A stretch of 64,000 bases of DNA. It comes from Streptomyces sp. V4I2 (GTDB lineage Bacteria > Actinomycetota > Actinomycetes > Streptomycetales > Streptomycetaceae). The stretch's first letter is position 1; each line of letters opens with the position of its first letter. Under the pieces are notes generated by a model. That model searched no databases and was not told the origin of the DNA. It worked only from the letters and a program-made list of their open reading frames with translations. Of this stretch, positions 9,282-17,508 are shown piece by piece. Both the position numbers and the translations under genes were made by a program. The stretch covers positions 1,116,001 through 1,180,000 of the forward strand of contig NZ_JAUSZM010000003.1 in NCBI RefSeq assembly GCF_030817655.1, given 5' to 3'.

Positions 9282-9581
9282 ATGCCCGCATTCATCGTCA
9301 TCGACATCGACGTCACAGACCCCGCCGGGTTCCAGCAATACGTCGCCGGCATAGTTCCGCTCATGGAACGGGCCGGCGCCCGAAGGGTCCTGGCCGCCGG
9401 CGACGCTGTTGCCTTGGAGGGAGACTGGAAGCCCTCGATCCTGGTCGTCCTCGAGTTCCCGTCCGAGGCCGCGGTGCAGGAGTTCTGGGACTCGGAGGAG
9501 TACCAGCCGCTGAAGGAGCTGCGCCGCAAGTCCTCGACGGTCGCCGGGATCGCTGCGCTGCAGAGCCTCCCCGAGTCCTGA
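9282..9581 (+). CDS. DUF1330 protein (dimeric alpha/beta-barrel)
   Basis: A 99-residue protein starting MPAFIVIDIDVTDPAGFQQY. It contains LEGDWKPSILVVLEFPSEAA and FWDSEEYQPLKELRRKSS, the conserved blocks of DUF1330, a ferredoxin-like dimeric fold related to antibiotic-biosynthesis monooxygenases. The family's biochemical function is unknown. An upstream in-frame start at 9180 exists, but the extension has no family similarity, so 9282 is chosen. It is divergent from the AraC-type regulator with a 137-bp intergenic region and is probably controlled by it. Confidence 0.85.
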   Translation: MPAFIVIDIDVTDPAGFQQYVAGIVPLMERAGARRVLAAGDAVALEGDWKPSILVVLEFPSEAAVQEFWDSEEYQPLKELRRKSSTVAGIAALQSLPES

Positions 9582-10238
9582 CAAGGTCGTGCAGGGCCGT
9601 TTGCACGGTCGCGTCCCGGCGGATGCTCCGCCGCGGCCTGTCGGCGGACGCAGTCGGAGAGCTCCGTGGTACAGCTGCGGATGGAGATGGTCCAGTGCCT
9701 GGTGAGGGCCCGGGGCCGAGTGGTCAGTGGGTCGACGCTGCCGGACGAGTAGTTCAGCCAGTCCTACGTTGTTGGCAGGTCGGACGAACCGTCGAGAGGT
9801 CCAGAGGCCCAGAGACGCCGGGTACGGCCTTCAGCCGGACTCGGCCGCTGATCAAGAGCTGCGAGCCCCTGCGGTGTTTCGCTGAGCAGGACCACGCCGC
9901 CGAGGTCGTCCGGAGCGACAGCGCATGTCGAACGACCGGAGGACAGGTGGCCCGGATCTGGGTGGAACGGACATCACCGCCGAACCACCCACGCAGGACG
10001 CCCTGAACCTGCTGGCCAGCTGGGCCGCGACCGGCAACGACATCGAGCGGTCCACACCGGCCAACGATTCCGAGCCGGCCGACTCGGCCGAGACACCCGA
10101 CTGACCTACGAGCAACGCGGGACAAAGGGAGCCGTCAGCGCGGCCGCCGGTCCCGGCGCGATTTCCAGGGTGCCGGGGCCGGCTTCCCACTTCGCGAGGC
10201 CCGCAGTGCAGAGCCGGCGGAGACCGAGGGCGGCGGGG
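9582..10238. other. Region with no recognisable gene apart from one small ORF
   Basis: Several overlapping frames are open on both strands because of the base composition, but none shows family similarity. One 59-codon frame (9925-10104) has a more protein-like composition and is listed separately. The rest looks like degenerate or non-coding sequence at the edge of the accessory block. Confidence 0.5.
9925..10104 (+). CDS. Possible small acidic hypothetical protein
   Basis: A 59-codon ATG-TGA frame encoding MSNDRRTGGPDLGGTDITAE, then DALNLLASWAATGNDIE and a Ser/Asp/Glu-rich tail ending SAETPD. The composition is acidic and low in Arg, unlike an accidental frame in this DNA, which would be Arg-rich. 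The ribosome-binding site is weak. It may be the C-terminal remnant of a larger gene. No family was recognised. Confidence 0.3.
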   Translation: MSNDRRTGGPDLGGTDITAEPPTQDALNLLASWAATGNDIERSTPANDSEPADSAETPD

Positions 10239-12398
10239 TCAGGCTTTCGCCAGCCGCAGCAGAAGCAGTTGTTCCGGGTGGAGGTTGGGGATCTGGATGC
10301 CGACGTGTTCCAGGACTGTGCCGGGCAGGGTGATGCCGCCCTTGGTGCACCATGCGGGGGTGCCGCGTTCCATGCCGGGTGCCTGGTCGGCGGGCGGCAG
10401 CGGGCGCAGGCGGTAAGTGGCGTTGGGATCGAGGCCGCGCAGTCGTAGCGTGCCGGGCTGGGCGGAGATCGGGGTGGCCATGGCGGTGAGGGCGAAGATG
10501 GCTTCCGTGCGGTCGTGGGAGATGACGCCGTGTGCCCACAGGGCCGGGTCGGGGTGGTCGATGCGTACGACGCGTCCGGTGTGCAGCAGCCCGCGCAGCT
10601 GTTTGTACAGGGTGATCCATCCGGCCAGTTCGGTGCGTTCGGTCTCGGTTGTGCGGGTGAGGTCCCATTCGATGCCGAGGTGACCGAAGAGCGCGGTGCC
10701 CGCCCGGAAGGCCAGGTCGTGGGTGCGACCGGTGGTGTGAGAACGGGCGGCGCCGACGTGCGAGCCGATGAGTTCGGGCGGCAGGAGCAGCTGGGTCCAG
10801 CGATTGATCGACTGGCGTTCCAGGGCGTCGTTGCAGTCGCTGGCCCAGACGCGGTCGGTGCGCTCCAGGATCGCGAGGTCGACGCGTCCGCCGCCGCTTG
10901 CGCAGGACTCGATCTCCAGGCCGGGGTGGCGTCGGCGCAGTTCGTCCAGCAGGGCGTAGACGGCGAGGGTCTGGGCGTGCACGGCGGGCTCGCCGCCCGG
11001 TGCGTGGCCGGCGTCGACCAGTTCGCGGTTGTGGTCCCACTTGAGGTAGGCGATGTCGTACTCGCTGAGCAGGGCGTCGAGCCGCTGCAGGATGTGGGCG
11101 TACGCCTCGGGGTGGGTGAGGTCCAGGACCTGCTGGAAACGGCGGTCGGCGGGGGTGCGGCCACCGGTGGCCAGGATCCATTCGGGGTGGGCCCGGGCCA
11201 GGTCGGAGTCGGGGTTGACCATTTCCGGCTCGATCCACAGGCCGAACTCCATGCCGAGGCCGCGAACGTGGTCGATGAGCGGATGAAGTCCCGTCGGCCA
11301 GACGGTCTCGTCGACGTACCAGTCGCCGAGTCCGGCCCGGTCGTCGCGACGGTGGCGGAACCAGCCGTCGTCCAGGACGAAACGCTCCACGCCGACCTCG
11401 GCGCCGCGGTCGGCCAGGTGGGTGAGCCGGTCGAGATCGTGGTCGAAGTAGACGGCCTCCCAGGTGTTGAGCACCACCGGGCGAGGGCGGTTGGGGTGGC
11501 CGGGTCGGGAGCGGAGGTGCTCGTGGAAGCGGGCGGAGAGGCCGTCGAGCCCCTGGCCGCTGTGGGAGGCGTACAGCCACGGGCCGCTGTACTCCTCGCC
11601 CGGGCCGAGGATGACCTCGCCCGGCAGCAGCAGTTCGCCGGCAGCGATGACCGGACGGCCGGTGGGAAGGCGCTCGGCCAGTACGCGGTGGTTGCCGCTC
11701 CAGGCCAGGTGCAGGCCCCATACCTCGCCGGTGCCGAAGCCGAAGCCGGGTGTGCCGGCCGCCAGGACAAGAGGAGCGTCGTGGCCGGTGCGCCCACTGC
11801 GAGTCTCGCGCAGCCAGGTGCCGTGGGTGAAGGGCCGGCGCTGCGGGGCGCGTTCGCGGCACCAGCGGCCGGTGAGGTCGAGCAGCTCGGTGGCGGAGTC
11901 GGGTACCGGCAGGGCGAGCAGCAGGCCGTTGAGGGTGTAGTTGCGGTTCGGGTCGTCGTTGCGTACGGCGGCTCGCATGCGCACGAGTCCGGACGTGGTG
12001 AGTCCGGCTTCCAGTACCAGGCTGAGCCTGGCTGCGGCGTCGGTGGCCCGCACCTTCACGGATTGTGCTGTGGTTTCCAGTTCCAGTGAGTCGCGGGTGA
12101 ACAGGGGTGACCAGTCGGCTCCCTGACGGTGTCCCGTGAGTCCGGGCTGTCCGGGCCAGCCGGTGCCGTGTTCGGGCAGCAGTGCGGCACGCGGTACGGC
12201 GTCGGGGAATCCCGCGATCGGCGGCATGGTGACGGCCTCGGCCAACCGGTGCAGGTCCTGGCGGCTGAGGTCACCGAGGTCGGCGCCCCAGTGCAGAACG
12301 GCGGGCAGACCGTTGCCCCGCAGGTCGAGTACCAGGCTCACACCTGCTGCGCGGAGATGAATGATGCCCTCGGCTGCGGCTTCGGTCGGAGTGGTCAC
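10239..12398 (-). CDS. GH36 alpha-galactosidase
   Basis: A 719-residue enzyme with the three-part GH36 layout: N-terminal beta-supersandwich, catalytic TIM barrel from about residue 300, and C-terminal beta domain. In the barrel, the nucleophile Asp is in YLKWDHNRELVD (about residue 455) and the acid/base Asp is in WASDCND (about residue 521). WEAVYFDHDLDRL, VLDDGWFRHR and GLWIEPEMVNPDSDLA are also characteristic. It releases alpha-1,6-linked galactose from melibiose, raffinose or galactomannan side chains. No signal peptide is seen, so it acts on imported oligosaccharides. The GTG at 12398 has GAGAGGGG 5 bases upstream and is preferred over the ATG at 12452. It follows the MFS gene by 50 bp and may share its transcript. 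Confidence 0.92.
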   Translation of the reverse strand: MTTPTEAAAEGIIHLRAAGVSLVLDLRGNGLPAVLHWGADLGDLSRQDLHRLAEAVTMPPIAGFPDAVPRAALLPEHGTGWPGQPGLTGHRQGADWSPLFTRDSLELETTAQSVKVRATDAAARLSLVLEAGLTTSGLVRMRAAVRNDDPNRNYTLNGLLLALPVPDSATELLDLTGRWCRERAPQRRPFTHGTWLRETRSGRTGHDAPLVLAAGTPGFGFGTGEVWGLHLAWSGNHRVLAERLPTGRPVIAAGELLLPGEVILGPGEEYSGPWLYASHSGQGLDGLSARFHEHLRSRPGHPNRPRPVVLNTWEAVYFDHDLDRLTHLADRGAEVGVERFVLDDGWFRHRRDDRAGLGDWYVDETVWPTGLHPLIDHVRGLGMEFGLWIEPEMVNPDSDLARAHPEWILATGGRTPADRRFQQVLDLTHPEAYAHILQRLDALLSEYDIAYLKWDHNRELVDAGHAPGGEPAVHAQTLAVYALLDELRRRHPGLEIESCASGGGRVDLAILERTDRVWASDCNDALERQSINRWTQLLLPPELIGSHVGAARSHTTGRTHDLAFRAGTALFGHLGIEWDLTRTTETERTELAGWITLYKQLRGLLHTGRVVRIDHPDPALWAHGVISHDRTEAIFALTAMATPISAQPGTLRLRGLDPNATYRLRPLPPADQAPGMERGTPAWCTKGGITLPGTVLEHVGIQIPNLHPEQLLLLRLAKA

Positions 12399-12448
12399 GG
12401 TGGCCCCTCTCGGCAGTCTCACTACGGGGATCTGTGGGTGTGGCTTCG

Positions 12449-13684
12449 TCACCCCACCCGGGCTCGACCACGGGGTGAAGGGTCGCTGGCGGCTGCGTGG
12501 TCGTCAGATCGGGGGGCGCGCATCAGCGCGAGCGCGGTCAGCGGTACGAGGGTCAGGGCGGCCGTCACCGTGCCGACCAGCGGTGGCCCGGCCTGTCGCA
12601 GTGGTGAGGCCAGGGCGATGCCTGCCGCCCAGGAGCCGACGGCGACGCCCACGTTGGACGACGAACTGGCCAGCGCGGAGGCGAGCGTGGGCGCGGAACC
12701 GGCGAAGCGCCTGACCAGCGCGCCGAGCACCGGGGAGGCGGCGAACGCGGTCACCCCCATGACCGTCACCAGGACGACGGTCCCCACGGGGCTCGTGGAG
12801 AAGAACACCAGCAGGAGCAGGATCAGGCTGGTCGCGGCGGCGGCCGTGATGAGGGTGGCGAGCGGCCGACGGTCACCCAGGCGCCCGCCGACCGTGGTGC
12901 CCAGCAGGGCGCCCGCACCGTAGCCGGTCAGGACCAGGGGCACAGCCGCGGCGGGGATCTGGGCCCGCTCGGTGAGCAGGGGCGAGATGTAGGTGTAGGT
13001 CGCCAGGACACCTCCCATGAGCAACGCGATGGCACTCAGCGCCAGCCAGACCCGGCCCTGGCGCAGCGCGGCGAACTCAGCCCGGACAGAACGCGCTTCG
13101 CGCTGCTCCTCGTCGGGGATGTACCGGCCGATGACCGCCGCCGCGGCGGCCGACAGGGCGGCCAGCACCCAGAACGGCCCCCGCCAGTTGGATACCTGCC
13201 CCAGCCACGAGCCCAGCGGTACGCCGGCGATGTTGGCCACGGTCATGCCCCCGAGCAGCATGCCCAGGGCCCGGGACGTCATTGCCGGTCCTGCCGCGGT
13301 TGTCGCCACCACTGCGGCGACGCACCAGAAGGTACCTGTGGCCAGTGCGGTCACCACGCGAGCCGCGAGCACGACCGCGAAGGACGGACTGAGCGCGGCG
13401 ACCACGTGGCCGAGCGCGAAGACGGTGAGCGCGAGGACCAGCGTGAACCGCCGCGGCAGGCGCAGCGTCGCGATCGCCATCGCCGGTGCGCCGACGATCA
13501 TGCCTGCCGCGAAGGCCGTGATCAGCAGCCCCGCGTGGGACACACTGACGCCCAGATCGTCCGAGATCTCGGGCAGCAGGCCCGCGATGACGAACTCGGT
13601 GGTGCCCATCAGAAAGATCCCGGCTGCCAGCACCAGGACGACGAAAGGCAGCTTGGCGGATCGGTCGTCGGTCAGGGGTGGCAT
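12449..13684 (-). CDS. MFS exporter, DHA1 family (sister of the gene at 1366-2622)
   Basis: A 411-residue transporter beginning MPPLTDDRSAKLPFVVLVLA, with LMGTTEFVIAGLLPEI in TM1, GGRLGDRRPLATL in the central loop and about 12 membrane segments. It aligns by eye over its full length with the exporter at 1366-2622, so the two are paralogues or a duplicated pair about 11 kb apart. A GAAAGAGAACACC leader sequence, similar to that of the sister gene, precedes the ATG. Site C, a 16-bp inverted repeat, lies 93-108 bp upstream. The downstream neighbour is the alpha-galactosidase, but family membership suggests drug or metabolite export, so sugar transport should not be assumed. Confidence 0.87.
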   Translation of the reverse strand: MPPLTDDRSAKLPFVVLVLAAGIFLMGTTEFVIAGLLPEISDDLGVSVSHAGLLITAFAAGMIVGAPAMAIATLRLPRRFTLVLALTVFALGHVVAALSPSFAVVLAARVVTALATGTFWCVAAVVATTAAGPAMTSRALGMLLGGMTVANIAGVPLGSWLGQVSNWRGPFWVLAALSAAAAAVIGRYIPDEEQREARSVRAEFAALRQGRVWLALSAIALLMGGVLATYTYISPLLTERAQIPAAAVPLVLTGYGAGALLGTTVGGRLGDRRPLATLITAAAATSLILLLLVFFSTSPVGTVVLVTVMGVTAFAASPVLGALVRRFAGSAPTLASALASSSSNVGVAVGSWAAGIALASPLRQAGPPLVGTVTAALTLVPLTALALMRAPRSDDHAAASDPSPRGRARVG

Positions 13685-13776
13685 CTGAGTGGTGTTCTCT
13701 TTCCGGAGCGAACCGCGACTGGCCGCGAGGAGTGCTGACGCCGCACAGCCTCGCACCGGATATCCGTTCTGTGAGG

Positions 13777-13792
13777 GGGAGGAAATTCTCCC
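13777..13792 (-). promoter_or_regulatory. Candidate operator (site C) upstream of second MFS exporter
   Basis: GGGAGGAAATTCTCCC, an inverted repeat with arms GGGAG and CTCCC. It differs from site B at only two positions, which are themselves symmetric (6 and 12). It is followed by a TTGACG hexamer on the plus strand. Confidence 0.55.
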
Positions 13793-13944
13793 TTGACGGA
13801 TGCAAAGAGTCCGCGTATGCGAATTTATCCGTCCAACAGTTACTGGGAGAGCGTCAGGAGTGGCGTCCCGCCAGGGGCGTAGCCGGGCAGCGTCGCGGCC
13901 TCTCGTGGCGGCGATGGGCCCCACACCGGGGCGTCAGGGCGCGC

Positions 13945-14709
13945 GTGCCCGCCCTGACGCCGTACGCCGCCCCGGCCCATGCGGTCGGCGCGGCGGAGGA
14001 TCTCGCCGGGCCGGCTCCGACGCTCATCGATGTCGGCTCGGCGGAGACCTTCCGCAACGAGGACGACGGGCCTACGCAAGCCGGATGGCCAGGCGGGGTG
14101 GGCTCCACGAACAACCACCTCCCGAACCGCAACAGTGGCAAGTGCGCCGACGTCTGGTACGCGAGCACCAGCGACGGTGCGGCCGTGAACTCAGGGAACT
14201 GCAACTCCGGAACCAACCAGCAGTGGGTGCCCGTCCCCGTCGGATCCGACTACCGGCTGGTCAACGTCAACAGCGGGAAATGCCTGGAAATCCCCGGTGA
14301 CTCCACCGCCGACGGTGCGACGGCCGATCAGTGGACCTGCGACGGCGGCAAGACCTTCGCCGAAGCGCTGACGGAGGTCGAGGAGTACTTGGAGATGCCG
14401 TACCGCATACGGCGCCGCCCCGAATCCTCGTCCGCAGTACGACAACAACTCACCGACGAGGTCAGCAGTTTGCTGGCACGAATGGCCTTCCACCAGGCAT
14501 GGCTCCAGATCGAGGCCACAACCGTCGCAGGCCCCTACGCAACCCTCGTGGCCACGGCGCGAGCGGAAGCCTGCGCGCAGATGAGCCTCGCCTGGCAGCA
14601 GCCACCGATCGACACAGACAGCGGCATGAACCTCGGAATCCCGTACTCCCGGTACCGATCGAACGCGGCCCGAGCCAGGTGCATCGAAGTGATGCGCCGT
14701 CACCTCTGA
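13945..14709 (+). pseudogene. Mosaic ORF: lipase fragment + ricin-type lectin fragment + unknown C-terminal domain
   Basis: One open frame joins three unrelated pieces. The first, LTPYAAPAHA then LIDVGSAETFRNEDDG, matches the C-terminal part of HSL-type alpha/beta hydrolases. The second (about 14105-14345) reads NSGKCADVWYASTSDGAAVN, NQQWVPVPVG and NSGKCLEIPG, a CBM13/ricin-B lectin repeat cut off after DQWTCDGG. The third, from KTFAEALTEVEEYLEMPYRI to the stop, is about 120 residues of an unidentified but well-formed helical protein. The last piece could be a functional gene starting at an internal ATG (14395). The fusion looks like the product of illegitimate recombination rather than a designed multidomain protein. 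Confidence 0.6.
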
Positions 14710-14727
14710 GAATGACGGTGATCTTGA

Positions 14728-14757
14728 TGCCAACTATCCCTCTTTTGTGCCAACTAT
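14728..14757. repeat. 10-bp direct repeat TGCCAACTAT
   Basis: Two copies of TGCCAACTAT at 14728-14737 and 14748-14757, in a locally AT-rich stretch between the mosaic ORF and the acyl-CoA dehydrogenase. The location, at the change from patchy to continuous gene content, is suggestive of a junction scar, but the repeat is short. Confidence 0.4.
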
Positions 14758-14777
14758 AAATCCTCGTCACAAGTCGG

Positions 14778-15956
14778 CTAACGCCGTACCCTCGGCATCC
14801 CCAGACCGATCCACGAGATGATCTCCCGCTGGATCTCGTTGTTGCCGCCGCCGAAGGTGAAGATGACCGCCGAGCGGTAGCCGCGTTCCAGTTCGCCGTG
14901 GAGCACCGCGCCCGCCGAGCCCTCCTTCAGTGCGCCCGCGGCGCCGACGATCTCCATCAGCCAGGCGTACGCGTCCCGGCGGGCCTCGGAGCCGTACACC
15001 TTGACCGCGGAGGCGTCCTGCGGGGTGAGGGTGCCGTCCTCGACGGCGCCCACCATCCGCCAGTTGAGGAGCTTGAGGGCGTCGAGCCGGGTGTGGGTGC
15101 GGGCGAGGAGGCGGCGTACCCAGGGCAGGTCGACGACGCGGCGGCCGTCGGCGAGCTTGGTCTCCATGGCCCAGCGCTGGACGTCGTGCAGGGCGCGGAT
15201 CGCCATGGTGCCGTGTGCGGCGAGGGTGACGCGTTCGTGGTTGAGCTGGTTGGTGATCAGGCGCCAGCCCTGGTTCTCCTCGCCGACCCGGTGGGAGACG
15301 GGCACGCGGACGTTCTCGTAGTAGCTGGCCGTGGTGTCGTGCGAGGCCAGGGTGTTGATCACGGTGCACGAGTAGCCGGGGTCGGTGGTCGGCATGAGGA
15401 GCATGGTGATGCCCTTGTGCGGCGGGGCGTCGGGGTCGGTGCGGACCGCGAGCCAGACCCAGTCGGCGGTGTCGCCGTTGGTGGTCCAGATCTTGTGGCC
15501 GTTGACCACGTACTCGTCGCCCTCCCGGACAGCACGCGTCTTCAGGGAGGCCAGGTCGGTGCCGGCGTCGGGCTCGCTGTAGCCGATCGCGAAGTCGATC
15601 TCGCCGGAGAGGATCTTCGGAAGGAAGTACGCCTTCTGCTCCTCCGTGCCGTACCGCATGATCGTGGGGCCGACGGTGTTCAGGGCCATGAGCGGCAGCG
15701 GGACGCCGGCCTGGGCGGCCTCGTCGAAGAAGATGAACTGCTCCATCGCGGTCAGGCCGCGGCCGCCGTACTCCTTCGGCCAGCCCACGCCGAGCCAGCC
15801 GTCGCCACCGAGCCGGCGGATGGTGGTTCGGTAGAAGCGCTTCTGGGCGGCTCGGTCGGTGAAGCGGGCGTGCGCGTTGTCCGGCACCAACTCGGCGAAG
15901 TAGACGCGCAGTTCGGTGCGCAGTCGCTGCTGCTCGGGCGTGTGATCGAGATGCAC
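14778..15956 (-). CDS. Acyl-CoA dehydrogenase
   Basis: A 392-residue FAD enzyme. It shows the N-terminal helical domain (WPKEYGGRGLTAMEQFIF), the family signature IGYSEPDAGTDLASL before the beta domain, and the C-terminal helical domain ending in AVIFTFGGGNNEIQREI. It catalyses alpha,beta-dehydrogenation of an acyl-CoA and passes electrons to ETF; chain-length preference is not readable. The GTG start at 15956 has GGAGG 6 bases upstream, and upstream frame extension lacks similarity. It stands alone, with a Cys-rich protein gene upstream on the same strand. Confidence 0.92.
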   Translation of the reverse strand: MHLDHTPEQQRLRTELRVYFAELVPDNAHARFTDRAAQKRFYRTTIRRLGGDGWLGVGWPKEYGGRGLTAMEQFIFFDEAAQAGVPLPLMALNTVGPTIMRYGTEEQKAYFLPKILSGEIDFAIGYSEPDAGTDLASLKTRAVREGDEYVVNGHKIWTTNGDTADWVWLAVRTDPDAPPHKGITMLLMPTTDPGYSCTVINTLASHDTTASYYENVRVPVSHRVGEENQGWRLITNQLNHERVTLAAHGTMAIRALHDVQRWAMETKLADGRRVVDLPWVRRLLARTHTRLDALKLLNWRMVGAVEDGTLTPQDASAVKVYGSEARRDAYAWLMEIVGAAGALKEGSAGAVLHGELERGYRSAVIFTFGGGNNEIQREIISWIGLGMPRVRR

Positions 15957-16095
15957 GGCGCCTCCAGGCTCCCGGACCGGTCCTGACGGCGCACACGGTA
16001 GAACGTGTTCCAGAAATTGGGAATGGGCATGCGCGGGCGGGCATGCGCGGGCGGCCCCCGGACGCCCGGCCGCCGGACCCTTGGACCGAAGGCCC

Positions 16096-16470
16096 TCAGA
16101 CCAGGGTGGCGATGAAGTCCGTGCAGGCCTGCGCGCACTCCCGGCACGCCTTCGCGCTGTCCTCGGCGCCCGCGTACCGGTCGAAGACGTGTGCGCACTC
16201 CAGGCACACGGACCGGCACCACTCCAGCTGGACGCGGATGCTCTCCTCGTCCAGGCAGTTCTGTTCGGAGAGCACCCGGCAGGTCGCGTCGCAGACCTCC
16301 GCACACATGATGCCCTTGCGTCGTACGAGTTCCTGTACCTCGGTGCCGTCCGGATCCACGAGGCTGGCGCGCAGGGCACACGCCCGCGCACACTCCGTGC
16401 ATGCCTGGGCGCAGGCGAACCTGTCCTCCAGGAACCGGAAGAGCTCCTGCTGGGATGTCGTCGATGTCAC
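16096..16470 (-). CDS. Cys-rich four-helix-bundle protein (DUF326, copper-storage-like)
   Basis: A 124-residue protein with 13 Cys residues arranged in helical CxxC/CxxxC patterns: FACAQACTECARACAL, GIMCAEVCDATCRVL, EWCRSVCLECAHVF and CRECAQACTDF. This pattern defines the DUF326/Csp-like four-helix bundles, whose characterised members load many Cu(I) ions inside the bundle. No export signal is seen, so it would be a cytosolic form. Copper buffering is inferred from the family; no copper-related neighbour is present. It is divergent from the DUF6479 gene. Confidence 0.85.
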   Translation of the reverse strand: MTSTTSQQELFRFLEDRFACAQACTECARACALRASLVDPDGTEVQELVRRKGIMCAEVCDATCRVLSEQNCLDEESIRVQLEWCRSVCLECAHVFDRYAGAEDSAKACRECAQACTDFIATLV

Positions 16471-16565
16471 ACCGAGCGGGTAGCCGCCCCCGACCGGCCC
16501 AAACCCGGTGTTTCCAAGGGTTCCGGCCGGTTTCCGAGGCCCGCCCTCTGCCCTGTGGGGCGCCC

Positions 16566-16590
16566 GGTTCGCTCACGGTGCCAGGGGTAC
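16566..16590 (+). promoter_or_regulatory. Possible SigB-type stress promoter
   Basis: GGTT (16566-16569), 15-bp spacer, GGGTAC (16585-16590). This fits the Streptomyces SigB/SigF-family pattern GNNT-N14-16-GGGTAC. Transcription would begin about 8-10 bases downstream, at or next to the ATG at 16600, giving a leaderless message. No Shine-Dalgarno sequence is visible, which agrees. Confidence 0.4.
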
Positions 16591-16599
16591 TCGCGTGCC

Positions 16600-16965
16600 A
16601 TGAATACCTCATGGATGGACATCGCCGCAGGCCGGGGCGCTCTCGGCGTCGGCCTGATCGTGGCGGGCGTGGTGGTCGTGGCGGTGCTGATCGGCGCCTT
16701 CGCTCTCGGTGTCCGCGTCAAGCGCCGGGAGCCCCCGACGCCGACGCCGGAGGAGCAGCCGAGGCTGCCGGAGGACGGTCCGGTCCGCGAGGTCCGGGAG
16801 AGCCGGGAGCCCGACGAGGTGCCGCGGAGCGACCACCGTCTCACCCCGCACCAGCTCCCCAAGCACGGCAACGCCGGAACCCGCACCAGCTCGTCGACGG
16901 ACCGGCCCCGCTGGGACGAGGGCAGCAGCGGTTCCTTCGGGAGTGGCGGGGCGGGCGGGCGCTGA
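16600..16965 (+). CDS. DUF6479 small membrane protein
   Basis: A 121-residue protein beginning MNTSWMDIAAGRGALGVGLI. One membrane helix (about residues 14-38) is followed by a hydrophilic cytoplasmic tail with VKRREPPTPTPEEQPRLPED, EPDEVPRSDHRLTPHQLP and a Gly/Ser-rich end. The layout matches the Streptomyces DUF6479 family, of unknown function. A SigB-type promoter lies immediately upstream and the transcript may be leaderless, so a stress-induced role is plausible but inferred. Confidence 0.75.
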   Translation: MNTSWMDIAAGRGALGVGLIVAGVVVVAVLIGAFALGVRVKRREPPTPTPEEQPRLPEDGPVREVRESREPDEVPRSDHRLTPHQLPKHGNAGTRTSSSTDRPRWDEGSSGSFGSGGAGGR

Positions 16966-17064
16966 CACCGGACGGCGCCCGGCCGGTCGTAGCACCGCGT
17001 TCACAAGGCCTCTCACGACTCGTGGAGGCCATCGCACAACATCGCACAGAGGGAAGTGAGACCC

Positions 17065-17415
17065 ATGGCCGACTCCGGCCGCGACAGCCTGCCGCTGCCC
17101 GACTACGACCAGCTGCCGATCGGCGGCCTGGAGAGCCGCGTACGGTCGCTGAGCGCACAGGACGTCGAGGAGTTGCTGGCATACGAGCGGACGCACGCCG
17201 ACCGCGTCCCGGTGACCGAAGTGCTGACGGCCCGCCTGGAGCAGCTGGAGGCGGGCGCCGAGCCGACGTCCGGCGACCCGGGCGCCCTGCGCCCCGAACA
17301 GGTCGCGCACGCCGGCGGCTCCCGGGTGTCGCCCGCGACCTCGCCGGAGCCCTTCAGCCCGCCGCCACACGGCACACCGGACCAGCGGGGCAAGCCGAAG
17401 GGTGATCGGACCTGA
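17065..17415 (+). CDS. Conserved actinomycete hypothetical protein (DUF8129-like)
   Basis: A 116-residue soluble protein starting MADSGRDSLPLPDYDQLPIG. The middle, LESRVRSLSAQDVEELLAYE then RTHADRVPVTEVLTARLEQL, is a short helical domain seen in small Streptomyces proteins. The tail is disordered and ends FSPPPHGTPDQRGKPKG. The start follows GGAAGTGAG. It may follow the DUF6479 gene on one transcript (99-bp gap). A strong terminator hairpin lies downstream. The family name is from memory and less certain than the gene itself. Confidence 0.7.
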   Translation: MADSGRDSLPLPDYDQLPIGGLESRVRSLSAQDVEELLAYERTHADRVPVTEVLTARLEQLEAGAEPTSGDPGALRPEQVAHAGGSRVSPATSPEPFSPPPHGTPDQRGKPKGDRT

Positions 17416-17469
17416 CGGTTTCCGGCACCGGCGCGCGGGCACCCGTGCGCGGTGCTGTGGAGAGGGAGA

Positions 17470-17495
17470 AGGGCCCGGGCAGGCGCCCGGGCCCT
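17470..17495. terminator. Strong bidirectional hairpin between convergent genes
   Basis: An 11-bp stem (A+GGGCCCGGGC and GCCCGGGCCC+T) around a 4-base loop, AGGC. It lies between the plus-strand gene ending at 17415 and the minus-strand gene ending at 17509. Like many Streptomyces terminators it has no U-tract. Confidence 0.7.
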
Positions 17496-17508
17496 GGCCG
17501 CGGCGGAT

